From: Portibacter lacus
GTDB lineage: Bacteria; Bacteroidota; Bacteroidia; Chitinophagales; Saprospiraceae
Direction of reading: 5' to 3'
NCBI RefSeq assembly: GCF_021533215.1
Contig: NZ_JAJNKA010000003.1
Coordinates: 372,001 to 436,000, forward strand
Length of the DNA: 64,000 nt
In this document: one piece after another, positions 54,391 to 62,382 of the stretch
How positions within the stretch are numbered: position 1 is the first letter of the stretch
Layout of the letters: each line of letters starts with the position of its first letter
Program-made: the position numbers and the translations under genes
Notes under the pieces: generated by a model
What the model was told of the DNA's origin: nothing
Seen by the model: only the letters and a program-made list of their open reading frames with translations
The model's database searches: none

Positions 54391-54409
54391 AATCGTTTTT
54401 TATTTTAAA

Positions 54410-57400
54410 TTAAAATCTGACAGTTAACCCTCCAGTATAACTAACTGTATTTGGGTAACTAAATCCAGCGAACTCTCCAGGAAGTTGTCCTCCTACATCA
54501 GATGCTGATTCCTCTACGAAAACTCCTACTTCAGGATCTCCTTTGAAATTTGTAAATGTTGCTAAGTTAGAACCTGAAACGAAAAACGAAACATCTTTCA
54601 TTCTCATAGCATTAGCAACTTTCGATGGAAGACTATAAGATAATCTTACATTTCTTAATCTGATATAATCTCCTTTTTCTAGGAATCTAGTAGATGAAGA
54701 AGGCTCAACTGGTACATCAGGTCTTGGGATATCAGTAATATCTCCTGGTTGCTTCCAGTAATCTAAAGCTTCAACATCTTGTTGGCTTCTTGCTCCATCT
54801 AATCCAGAAGCTAAATCTAATCTTCTCTGATTATAGATGTAATTTCCTCCTTTATAAGAGAAGGTTGTCATTAATTGTAACCCTTTGTATCCAGCGTTGA
54901 TATCAAACCCTCCCCAGAACTTAGGTAAAGCTGATTTTCCTTCTAATATTTTAGCATCAGAAGCTGCAGGATTAGCAGTTTCATTTCCTTCTGCATCAAA
55001 GTATAATAAATCTCCTGTTTCAGGATCTACTCTACTAAATTCAACTAATTTAAATACGTAAGCAATTTCTCCTTCTTTTAATACAGATGAAAATGCATTA
55101 CCTGGAGCAATCTCCTCACGAGAATTTAACTTGTCAATAACCGTTTTGTTATGTGAGAATCTGATTCCGAATTCTAAGTTGAAATCTTTCTGTCTAATCG
55201 GTGTATAATATAATTCTGCTTCATAACCTGCATTAGTCAAGTCACCAATGTTATCTTCTGTATCAGAAAATCCAGTTGTTCTTGATAATTGATTAGGGAA
55301 TAATAATCCTTGAGAAGTTTTGTTATATAATTCAAATGAACCCGTTAATTTATTTTTGAAAATACCGAAATCTAATCCTACAGAGTAAGACTGTTGATTT
55401 TCCCATCTCAAACCTGGATTAGAAACATTTCCTTGGAAAGAAGCTGTTTGGTCATTATAACTAGAAAATTGTAACACACCAATTGCTGAGTATAAACCTG
55501 TAGGCTCATTTCCAGTTGTTCCGTAAGATGCTCTTAATTTCAATTGGTCAAAGAAAGTGTTCTGAGGCATAAGTCCTCTTGCAAGGTCATATCCAGCACC
55601 TACAGAATAGAATACTCCATATCTGTTATCTGCACCGAATCTAGAAGAACCATCTCTTCTTACAGTCCCCTTTACACTTAAGTTATTATCGAAAGTATAT
55701 GATAATTGGCCGAAAGTAGAGAATAAAGCAAAATCAGTTCTTGTTGTAGACCCTCCAGTAATTTCTGCAGCAACACTCTGAATAGACAAGCCAATTGGGA
55801 AACCTTTTCCACTTACACTGTAAGTTTCATATTGATCTCTTAAAAACTCAGTTCCAGCAAGGAATCCAATGTTATGCTTATCAGCAACATTTAAATCATA
55901 AGTTGCAACATTCGACCAGTTATATCTGTCTGTATCATTTCCACCATCAGTCTTAATACCAGGAGCATTAGAATCACCTACGTATCCATCTAAGATAGAA
56001 TTTGGCTTAATGAAATATTCTCTTTTGAAAGAGTTATAAGTATAACCAACAGTAGAAGTAAAGCTGAAATTCTTAATAGGAGTCATTCTTATCGAAAGAT
56101 TTCCATAAGCATCAGTCCACTCATTTGATTCTGGGTTATTTCTTTGTGCTTCTACGATGTTAAATCCTTGATGTGTGAAGTTATATATTGGATCACCAAA
56201 GTCATCGTACTGAATTTCACCATTATCATCAAGATTATAAACTGTTTCATAATCATTATATAGGTACATTCCTACGAAAGGAGACTGAGCATTGTATCTA
56301 TCTCTTAACTCATTATCATTTCTTCTGCCAATACTTAATGAATTCGAAACTTTAATCCAATCATTTACTTGAAGAGATCCATTAAATTTAGCTGTTGTTC
56401 TGTCAAAATCAGAACCTACAGAAATCCCTTGTTGATCAAATCTTGAAACAGATAAGTAGTAAGAACTCTTTTCAGTTCCTCCAGAAAATGCAAGGTTATG
56501 GTTTTGTAATTGACCTCTTCTAAGAAGCACATCTTCCCAATTTGTACCGTATTCAAGGAAGTCAGCTCTTTGCTCTGCAGTCATTGGTTGTCTGATTCCT
56601 AATGCAGTTTCATAGTTTAACTTCTGTGAAGCATTCATTAATGTGAAACCGTCATCTACAGCTTCCATTGTACCAAACTGTCCAGAGTATTCAACATAAG
56701 AATTATTTGCTCCTCCAGTTTTAGTTGAAACTAAAACAACACCTGCACTTGCTCTCGCACCATAGATAGAAGTTGCTGCAGCATCTTTTAATACTGAAAA
56801 TTCTTCTACATCATTAGGGTTGATTGCCGCATATACCGACTTAGGAACTGGCACTCCATCCACGATAAATAATGGATCGTTATTACCATTGATTGACGTT
56901 AGACCTCTAATTCTAATGTAACCGTTTTGTCCTGGCTTACCGTTAATTGCTGTAACTTCTACACCTGTAGATCTACCTTGCAATAAGTTATCTACACTTG
57001 CAATAGGAATACCAACGATATCGCTTCCCTTTACTGTAGAAATAGACTCCACTAAATCAGATTTTTTCGTTGTTCCATAACCTGTTACAACAATCTCATC
57101 TAGTAAAGTACCTTCCGCCATTACGATATTTACAACTGAAATACCTGTAATGTCAACTTCTTTCGTTTCATAGCCTGTGTATGTTGCTACTAATGTAGTA
57201 GCGTCTTCAGATGCTTCAAATGAAAAAGCTCCATCAAAATCTGAAATGGTACCAATAGTTGTACCTTTGATTAATACGTTTGCACCAATTAGAGGGATGC
57301 CCTCATTATCGGTAATTGTTCCAGAAATGGTTCTCTGCGCATAGGTGGAAACCACCGCACAAACAAACATCGCTAAAAAAAGTAATCCTCTTTTCATCAT
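54410..57400 (-). CDS. SusC/RagA-family TonB-linked outer-membrane transporter
   Basis: This 996-aa protein has a signal peptide ending VSTYAQ. The carboxypeptidase-regulatory-like N-terminal domain follows (about 23-97, TISGTITDNEGIPLIGANV), then the plug with VVTGYGTTKKSDLVESI, NDPLFIVDGVPVPKS and VLKDAAATSIYGARASAGVV. A long 22-strand barrel with a C-terminal aromatic strand completes it. It imports oligosaccharides or peptides with SusD, powered by TonB. It is first in the susC-susD-lipoprotein operon. Upstream, the 187-base gap holds a 10-bp inverted repeat shared with the cytochrome region. Confidence 0.96.
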   Translation of the reverse strand: MMKRGLLFLAMFVCAVVSTYAQRTISGTITDNEGIPLIGANVLIKGTTIGTISDFDGAFSFEASEDATTLVATYTGYETKEVDITGISVVNIVMAEGTLLDEIVVTGYGTTKKSDLVESISTVKGSDIVGIPIASVDNLLQGRSTGVEVTAINGKPGQNGYIRIRGLTSINGNNDPLFIVDGVPVPKSVYAAINPNDVEEFSVLKDAAATSIYGARASAGVVLVSTKTGGANNSYVEYSGQFGTMEAVDDGFTLMNASQKLNYETALGIRQPMTAEQRADFLEYGTNWEDVLLRRGQLQNHNLAFSGGTEKSSYYLSVSRFDQQGISVGSDFDRTTAKFNGSLQVNDWIKVSNSLSIGRRNDNELRDRYNAQSPFVGMYLYNDYETVYNLDDNGEIQYDDFGDPIYNFTHQGFNIVEAQRNNPESNEWTDAYGNLSIRMTPIKNFSFTSTVGYTYNSFKREYFIKPNSILDGYVGDSNAPGIKTDGGNDTDRYNWSNVATYDLNVADKHNIGFLAGTEFLRDQYETYSVSGKGFPIGLSIQSVAAEITGGSTTRTDFALFSTFGQLSYTFDNNLSVKGTVRRDGSSRFGADNRYGVFYSVGAGYDLARGLMPQNTFFDQLKLRASYGTTGNEPTGLYSAIGVLQFSSYNDQTASFQGNVSNPGLRWENQQSYSVGLDFGIFKNKLTGSFELYNKTSQGLLFPNQLSRTTGFSDTEDNIGDLTNAGYEAELYYTPIRQKDFNLEFGIRFSHNKTVIDKLNSREEIAPGNAFSSVLKEGEIAYVFKLVEFSRVDPETGDLLYFDAEGNETANPAASDAKILEGKSALPKFWGGFDINAGYKGLQLMTTFSYKGGNYIYNQRRLDLASGLDGARSQQDVEALDYWKQPGDITDIPRPDVPVEPSSSTRFLEKGDYIRLRNVRLSYSLPSKVANAMRMKDVSFFVSGSNLATFTNFKGDPEVGVFVEESASDVGGQLPGEFAGFSYPNTVSYTGGLTVRF

Positions 57401-57453
57401 AATGTTTTTGTTAATAATATTTAAGATTTTACGTTAACAATTCTATAACGGAT

Positions 57454-57486
57454 AATTAACACTTTTGTGATAAATCAGTGTTAATT
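57454..57486. promoter_or_regulatory. 10-bp inverted repeat upstream of susC
   Basis: AATTAACACT (57454-57463) and AGTGTTAATT (57477-57486) are perfectly complementary with a 13-base spacer, about 55-85 bases before the susC start. The TTAACACT half-site recurs at 57582 and 58989. It could be an operator or a terminator for the cytochrome transcript, though no T tract follows on the minus strand. Confidence 0.4.
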
Positions 57487-57581
57487 TTTCCATCGAGGCG
57501 CGAATCTATATAATATATTCCTTTAAAAGGCGAGATTTAATGAGTTTTTGTTCTTAATATTTTATTGCACCTAATATTAAT

Positions 57582-57597
57582 TTAACACTATAGTGTT
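57582..57597. promoter_or_regulatory. AACACTATAGTGTT palindrome at the cytochrome stop codon
   Basis: A 14-bp perfect palindrome (57584-57597) overlaps the stop codon of the cytochrome gene. Its half-site belongs to the same TTAACACT family as the repeat upstream of susC. Confidence 0.35.
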
Positions 57598-58958
57598 TTG
57601 AGGTATTCAATTATTTGAGAACGTTCTGTAGCATTAAATACGTCTCCATAACTATGGCCTTTATTGCTATATCCTTTCTTTTTAGTATCGTAAATGGTTG
57701 TACCAGCAGTTGCAGAATATACGATGTAATCCCATCCAACCTTTTCCATATTGTAAGTTTCTCTACGTTTCCAATATTCTGGCCGAGTAGCACTGTTTAA
57801 AAGACTTTCGAGATCTGGAACAGAACCATTATGCAAGTAAGGTGCTGTAGCCCAAATTCCATCTAGAGGCGGTGCAACATAACCTTCCGTTTTTTCAAAA
57901 TACGCTTTATTGATTCCCTGATTATACCATGAGCCATTGTACCAATTTAAAAAATCTACATATGCAAAATTGGCTTTTGCTAATTCTGGATCTGTTCCTA
58001 CATAATCTACATCAACTAAATAATTAGGGTAAATATCCGCTCCATGACATTTCGCACAATGGTCATTATACAACATTTCTCCCTTAGAAGCTTTTTCAGA
58101 ATCTATGGATTCCGGAAATAAAGGTGGTTCTATAGATTCAAGGAAAGCATATACATCGGTAAAATCATGGTCTACTTCTCGAGCTTTTGCGGTATCTGGC
58201 ATCGTTAAGATTTCAGCTAGTGTTATCAATCTGGCGTGATCACCCCTACCCGATCCGGTATAATACAAGGCATTTTTCTTTTTCATTAACCATAATGCTG
58301 GAACGTCTGTGGGAATTAATCCTGCGGGTATATCATAAAGTGCTTCCTCCACCCATTCTAGATTCTCGGGATTCCTATGTGCTCCTAATACTGCAGTAAG
58401 TTTATCAGCTGGATTCACACCTTTTACTTCTGTAACTAAATAGGGTGCAACGACTTTACTAGCCTTGCTGAATGGTTCATATGCGCTCCATTCTAGAGAA
58501 GGATTGCCATATTCACTCGCAATGGCCTGATCACTAAAAGTTAAAGTAAGGGATTGGTCAAAGGTATAATCGGAATCATAATTACCCAAACCTAGCATAA
58601 ATTCACCGTTCAGATATTGAGCATGACATTGAAAACAATTAGGCGCTACGATATCTATACCATTTCTGGCTTTCACAGCGTTAAATGAGAATGGAATAAC
58701 AGCACTATTTCCAGATCTATTTAGAGCATTTTCTGTTGTAGATGGAAAGTTACTCAGAAAGAAATCATATGGAAAGCCACTTGATATGTAATCACCATAC
58801 AATAGATAATTTTTTCCTTTCACTGGATCACCGGATTCCCGTTGAGCATATTCGGGAATAGAACTGATAGATTCGATAAAATGATCGTTATTATCAATTA
58901 CCGTGTCTTGGCAAGAATAATTTAAAGAAACAGTGATAAGTAGAATTATTCTTTTCAT
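57588..58958 (-). CDS. Di-heme c-type cytochrome (DHOR/RoxA-like), exported
   Basis: The 456-aa protein starts MKRIILLITVSLNYSC, a short lipoprotein-like signal with cysteine 16. It has two heme c motifs, CFQCH (C108, C111, H112) and CAKCH (C301, C304, H305). Near the C-terminus GIWATAPYLHNGSVPDLESL is the block typical of the di-heme oxidoreductase and rubber-oxygenase-like families. It is periplasmic or outer-membrane anchored. The substrate is unknown: peroxide, a polymer or an electron partner are possible. It lies upstream of susC on the same strand after 187 bases and might be co-regulated, since both regions carry the same DNA motif. Confidence 0.85.
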   Translation of the reverse strand: MKRIILLITVSLNYSCQDTVIDNNDHFIESISSIPEYAQRESGDPVKGKNYLLYGDYISSGFPYDFFLSNFPSTTENALNRSGNSAVIPFSFNAVKARNGIDIVAPNCFQCHAQYLNGEFMLGLGNYDSDYTFDQSLTLTFSDQAIASEYGNPSLEWSAYEPFSKASKVVAPYLVTEVKGVNPADKLTAVLGAHRNPENLEWVEEALYDIPAGLIPTDVPALWLMKKKNALYYTGSGRGDHARLITLAEILTMPDTAKAREVDHDFTDVYAFLESIEPPLFPESIDSEKASKGEMLYNDHCAKCHGADIYPNYLVDVDYVGTDPELAKANFAYVDFLNWYNGSWYNQGINKAYFEKTEGYVAPPLDGIWATAPYLHNGSVPDLESLLNSATRPEYWKRRETYNMEKVGWDYIVYSATAGTTIYDTKKKGYSNKGHSYGDVFNATERSQIIEYLKTL

Positions 58959-58978
58959 CTGATATATAGTGACTTTCG

Positions 58979-58989
58979 TATAGTGTTAA
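58979..58989 (-). promoter_or_regulatory. TTAACACTATA motif upstream of the cytochrome gene
   Basis: Read on the minus strand, this 11-mer is identical to 57582-57592. It lies 21-31 bases before the cytochrome start codon, a promoter-proximal position. Confidence 0.35.
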
Positions 58990-59027
58990 GAATTATTTTT
59001 ATTAAAAACGCATTAAGTAGAATAAGG

Positions 59028-59059
59028 TTGGTATTTAATGCCAAAGCTTTTTATTTTTG
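59028..59059 (+). promoter_or_regulatory. Complete Bacteroidota promoter (TTG - 21 bp - TATTTTTG)
   Basis: TTG at 59028-59030 and TATTTTTG at 59052-59059 are separated by 21 bases, a good fit to the -33/-7 consensus spacing. The start site would be near 59063, 18 bases before the ATG at 59081. Confidence 0.65.
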
Positions 59060-59080
59060 TAACAATTTATAAATCTTCTT

Positions 59081-59437
59081 ATGAGACGTAAATATAAAAT
59101 GACTGGGTGCGCAAGATTTTTCATTTTCTTGTTAATCTTCACACCTCTAGTATTAATAGGCGTTAGCTACTACAACGGTAACAATCCTATTAATCAAATC
59201 AAGGAATTACTGAATATAGAATCGGATTCAAATAATAACACAACGACTAAAACAATCGAAACCAAGGATAGAGATAATACTAGTTCTGGCGTTTCAAGTG
59301 AAGGAATTCTTAAAAGTACGATCGAAACACAACGAAATACTATAGAAGAATTAAAAAAAGAGGTGAAAGACCTGGAACAGAAGTTAAAAGATAGAGACAG
59401 AGAGATTCAATTTTTGAAGCAATCTGGCAACGAATAA
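59081..59437 (+). CDS. Small bitopic coiled-coil membrane protein
   Basis: This 118-aa protein has one membrane helix (about residues 12-29, FFIFLLIFTPLVLIGVSYY), a polar Asn/Thr-rich linker (about 48-70) and a C-terminal coiled coil (about 76-115, heptads in TIEELKKEVKDLEQKLKDRD). The layout is like FtsL/FtsB-type or other small scaffold proteins, but no specific family is recognised. An ATG at 59099 is an alternative start that would still keep the helix. It has its own promoter and terminator, so it is monocistronic before serA. Confidence 0.7.
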   Translation: MRRKYKMTGCARFFIFLLIFTPLVLIGVSYYNGNNPINQIKELLNIESDSNNNTTTKTIETKDRDNTSSGVSSEGILKSTIETQRNTIEELKKEVKDLEQKLKDRDREIQFLKQSGNE

Positions 59438-59440
59438 AAC

Positions 59441-59474
59441 TTAAAACCCGACACCGCGAAATGTTGGGTTTTAA
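59441..59474 (+). terminator. Terminator of the coiled-coil protein gene
   Basis: TTAAAACCCGACA (59441-59453) pairs with TGTTGGGTTTTAA (59462-59474) with one G-T wobble and an 8-nt loop. The T run lies within the 3' arm and is followed by AATTTAATATT, so it is a moderate terminator. Confidence 0.65.
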
Positions 59475-59503
59475 AATTTAATATTAATACTTAACAAATT
59501 TAA

Positions 59504-60445
59504 ATGAAAATTTTAATCAACGACGGAATTCATCCTACAGGGAAGAAATTGTTAGAAAACGCTGGTTACGAAGTAAGCACGGACAAAATTGCACAGGAGG
59601 ATCTTCCTGGAAAACTTAATGACTTTGATGCAATCTGTGTAAGAAGTGCTACGAAAGTTAGAGCTGATCTAATTGACCAATCACCTAACCTTAAAGCAAT
59701 ATGTAGAGGTGGTGTAGGCTTGGACAACATAGATGTAGACCATGCGAAATCAAAAGGGATCCATGTAATTAATACTCCAGCTGCGTCTTCGAGATCAGTT
59801 GCTGAATTAGTTTTCGGACACTTGTATTCTTTAGCTCGTTTCCTTCACATCTCTAACAGAGAGATGCCATCTCAGGGTAATACTAATTTCAAAGTTTTGA
59901 AAAAGAATTATGCTGCAGGAATTGAATTAACTGGTCGTACTTTAGGTATTATTGGTTTCGGAAGAATCGGTCAAGAAACAGCAAGCATCGCATTAGGTGC
60001 TGGTATGGATGTAATTGCAGTAGATCCATTTTTAGAAAGTGCTGATATTAGTTTCGGTCCAGCTTCTCACAAAGCTACGGTTACGATTAAGACATCTTCT
60101 ATGGAAGATATGTTAGCGAATGCAGATGCGATCAGTCTTCACGTTCCATTTTTAGGAGAACCAGCATTAGGAGAAAAAGAATTTGCTCAGATGAAGGATG
60201 GTGTTATCATCGTCAATGCTTCTAGAGGAGGTACAGTAGATGAAGATGCTTTACTTGCAGCAATTGCTTCTGGAAAAGTTGCTTCTGCAGGACTAGATGT
60301 TTTCATCGGAGAACCGACACCAAGAGAAGACTTATTAACCAACAGTAAGATTTCATTGACTCCTCACATCGGTGCTGCTACAGCAGAGGCTCAAGAAAAA
60401 ATTGGTATCGAATTAGCAGAGAAATTGATAGCTGCATTAAGCTAG
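59504..60445 (+). CDS. serA: D-3-phosphoglycerate dehydrogenase, short form
   Basis: This 313-aa NAD-dependent 2-hydroxyacid dehydrogenase starts serine synthesis. NLKAICRGGVGLDNID and TPAASSRSVAELVFGH form the substrate-binding region, GIIGFGRIGQE the Rossmann motif, VNASRGGTVDEDALLAAI carries the catalytic Arg/Glu region and LTPHIGAATAEA the active-site histidine. There is no ACT or intervening domain, as is common for the short SerA of Bacteroidota, so serine feedback by ACT is absent. No serC is adjacent in the window. A terminator follows. Confidence 0.9.
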   Translation: MKILINDGIHPTGKKLLENAGYEVSTDKIAQEDLPGKLNDFDAICVRSATKVRADLIDQSPNLKAICRGGVGLDNIDVDHAKSKGIHVINTPAASSRSVAELVFGHLYSLARFLHISNREMPSQGNTNFKVLKKNYAAGIELTGRTLGIIGFGRIGQETASIALGAGMDVIAVDPFLESADISFGPASHKATVTIKTSSMEDMLANADAISLHVPFLGEPALGEKEFAQMKDGVIIVNASRGGTVDEDALLAAIASGKVASAGLDVFIGEPTPREDLLTNSKISLTPHIGAATAEAQEKIGIELAEKLIAALS

Positions 60446-60468
60446 AAAAACATACAATAACGATTAAG

Positions 60469-60499
60469 AAAGGATATGGGAAACTGTATCCTTTTTTTT
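60469..60499 (+). terminator. Rho-independent terminator of serA
   Basis: AAAGGATA (60469-60476) pairs perfectly with TATCCTTT (60487-60494) and runs into eight T's. It starts 24 bases after the serA stop. Confidence 0.85.
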
Positions 60500-60517
60500 G
60501 TGCCTAATTCTAAAGGT

Positions 60518-60595
60518 GGATCGTTGAGTCCGATTGAGACTTTGTTCTGAGATTAGCTCGGCGATCTTTCCGCTTTGATCCAAGCTCAACGATCT
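60518..60595. ncRNA. GC-richer structured element after lnt, possible non-coding RNA or repeat
   Basis: GATCGTTGAG (60519-60528) and CTCAACGATC (60585-60594) form a perfect 10-bp stem closing 56 bases. The enclosed DNA is clearly more GC-rich than its surroundings. On the minus strand AGATCGTTGAGCT and AGATCGCCGAGCT form an internal near-repeat. It lies just after the lnt stop and beyond the serA terminator. No T tract follows on either strand, so it is not a simple terminator. Confidence 0.35.
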
Positions 60596-60603
60596 GAATT
60601 TTC

Positions 60604-62382
60604 CTACTCTTTTCGGAATCGCTTCATCGTTCCAGAAACCAACAGCAGCAAGGATCCAAGAATTCCCATTCTTGCAATAATATCGCCCCATCGACTGTAG
60701 AAAGTCAATTCCTTATTAAATCTAATGCTACCTTGAAGCGTAGCTTCTTTACCGTACTTCGTCCGTTCCAGAATATTTCCTCTTTGATCTATAAAGGCTG
60801 AGATACCCGTGTTTGCCGATCTAGCAACTGCTCTCCGATGCTCGATAGCCCTTATTTGCGCAAATTTCAAATGTTGTACATGCCCTGGTGTTCTATCCCA
60901 CCATCCATCATTCGTCATGATAAATATGGCATTAGCACCTTTACGCATATATTGACCTACATATTCTCCATAGACCGATTCATAGCATATCACAGGAGCT
61001 ATATTCTCTTCATATTGATTGCTGAATACAGTTCTTTCTTTCTGTCGTCCATGCCCATCTACTGATCCACCTGACATTTTAATGATCGGGGTTAAGAAGA
61101 ATAAGAGTTTATTGTATGGGAAGATTTCAGCTCCAGGAACCAACTTAGATTTCACATGTACATCATAATCTGTATCGCTTCCAGCTGGAAATTGCACAGC
61201 AGAATTTTGCAATTCTAACCATGTTTCTTTTCCGCCCCAAGTAACTTTTCGAGCTGCATCTGACCGTTCTTCATTATCTCCGAAAACTTCATAGGTCACA
61301 AGTCCAGTGACTAAGTTTGTCCTCGGAAATCGCTCCAACATTGACCTAAAAACCTTAATCGGTTCTTCCTCGTTCAACTTATCTACATCAAAAGCACCAA
61401 AAATGGTTTCTGGATATAAAAGATAGTCTGTGCTATCCGTTAAGCATAGCTCACTTAATCGGACGAATGTTCTTAATTGCTCGGCATCTGAAACAGTAAA
61501 TTTCTCATAGTGCGGTTCATAATTCGGCTGGACGATACTTATATTTCTTAACTCACCCTTTTCCTGATAAGTCACATAGATCATTGCGGACAACATTAAC
61601 GGTCCGAACAACGTAAAAACAGGATACATTAAGTCCTCCACTTTCAATTCTACTTTCGCACGTAACTTTACAATAAAAATGTATAGCAGGATATTCATCA
61701 CTAAGATCCACAACGAACCTCCTAAATGGCCTGTGTATTCATACCATTGAACCACGAAAGGATACTGTGCGAACGCATTACCAAGGGTCAACCAAGGCCA
61801 TGAGATTTCCCACTGTAGGTGAATCCATTCGAAACACAACCAGAAACAAACCAACGCCATATACTTATATCGGTCGCCTAATCTTTTCCGAACCCAATGA
61901 TAACCCATCCATGGAATCGTCATGAAGGCTGCATTCAATGTAAAAGCAAAGATGCTTGGAACAAAAGCGGTGTTCGCAACCCAGAAAGTCGACAGTATAT
62001 TCCAGATTAAGAAAGCATTAAAAGTATACTTGAAAATCTCCCATCTGGAGATTTCAGGCCTCCATTTGAAAATCTTATCCTCGATATAGAGTAATGGGAT
62101 CATCCCCACAAACATAAATGGTGTAACAGGTTTCGTCGGAAAACCAAGAAATAATATAAAACCTGCCAACGACGATAGCGCTAGAAGTTTAACCTTTTGG
62201 GGATGCTTAGAATAAACTGGTAAAAGTAATGCGACAATGAGCACCCAGCAACTGATAAAAAAGTAAAGTGGTGTGTAGCCCCAGAATTTTTCGGCGCGCA
62301 TTTCGAGTCCTGTAAAGACAATTACGATTGCTGCCCCTAATACTAATGCCCACCTTATAACTTTACCTAACGACTGACCCAT
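60604..62382 (-). CDS. lnt: Apolipoprotein N-acyltransferase
   Basis: This 592-aa inner-membrane enzyme adds the third acyl chain to lipoproteins. N-terminal membrane helices cover about residues 1-270. The nitrilase-like domain follows with the glutamate in LLYPETIFG (near 322), the lysine region KSKLVPGAEIFPYNKLL (near 411) and the catalytic cysteine in PVICYESVYGEY (near 464); FIMTNDGWW and HLKFAQIRAIEHRRAVARSANTG are conserved blocks. It is somewhat longer than E. coli Lnt. The start overlaps the metG end by 20 bases. The many lipoproteins in this window are its natural substrates. Confidence 0.94.
   Translation of the reverse strand: MGQSLGKVIRWALVLGAAIVIVFTGLEMRAEKFWGYTPLYFFISCWVLIVALLLPVYSKHPQKVKLLALSSLAGFILFLGFPTKPVTPFMFVGMIPLLYIEDKIFKWRPEISRWEIFKYTFNAFLIWNILSTFWVANTAFVPSIFAFTLNAAFMTIPWMGYHWVRKRLGDRYKYMALVCFWLCFEWIHLQWEISWPWLTLGNAFAQYPFVVQWYEYTGHLGGSLWILVMNILLYIFIVKLRAKVELKVEDLMYPVFTLFGPLMLSAMIYVTYQEKGELRNISIVQPNYEPHYEKFTVSDAEQLRTFVRLSELCLTDSTDYLLYPETIFGAFDVDKLNEEEPIKVFRSMLERFPRTNLVTGLVTYEVFGDNEERSDAARKVTWGGKETWLELQNSAVQFPAGSDTDYDVHVKSKLVPGAEIFPYNKLLFFLTPIIKMSGGSVDGHGRQKERTVFSNQYEENIAPVICYESVYGEYVGQYMRKGANAIFIMTNDGWWDRTPGHVQHLKFAQIRAIEHRRAVARSANTGISAFIDQRGNILERTKYGKEATLQGSIRFNKELTFYSRWGDIIARMGILGSLLLLVSGTMKRFRKE

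Noticed and set aside
60464-60691. 75-codon minus-strand frame overlapping the end of lnt
   Set aside because: It overlaps lnt in another frame and covers the inverted-repeat element; the sequence looks structural rather than coding.
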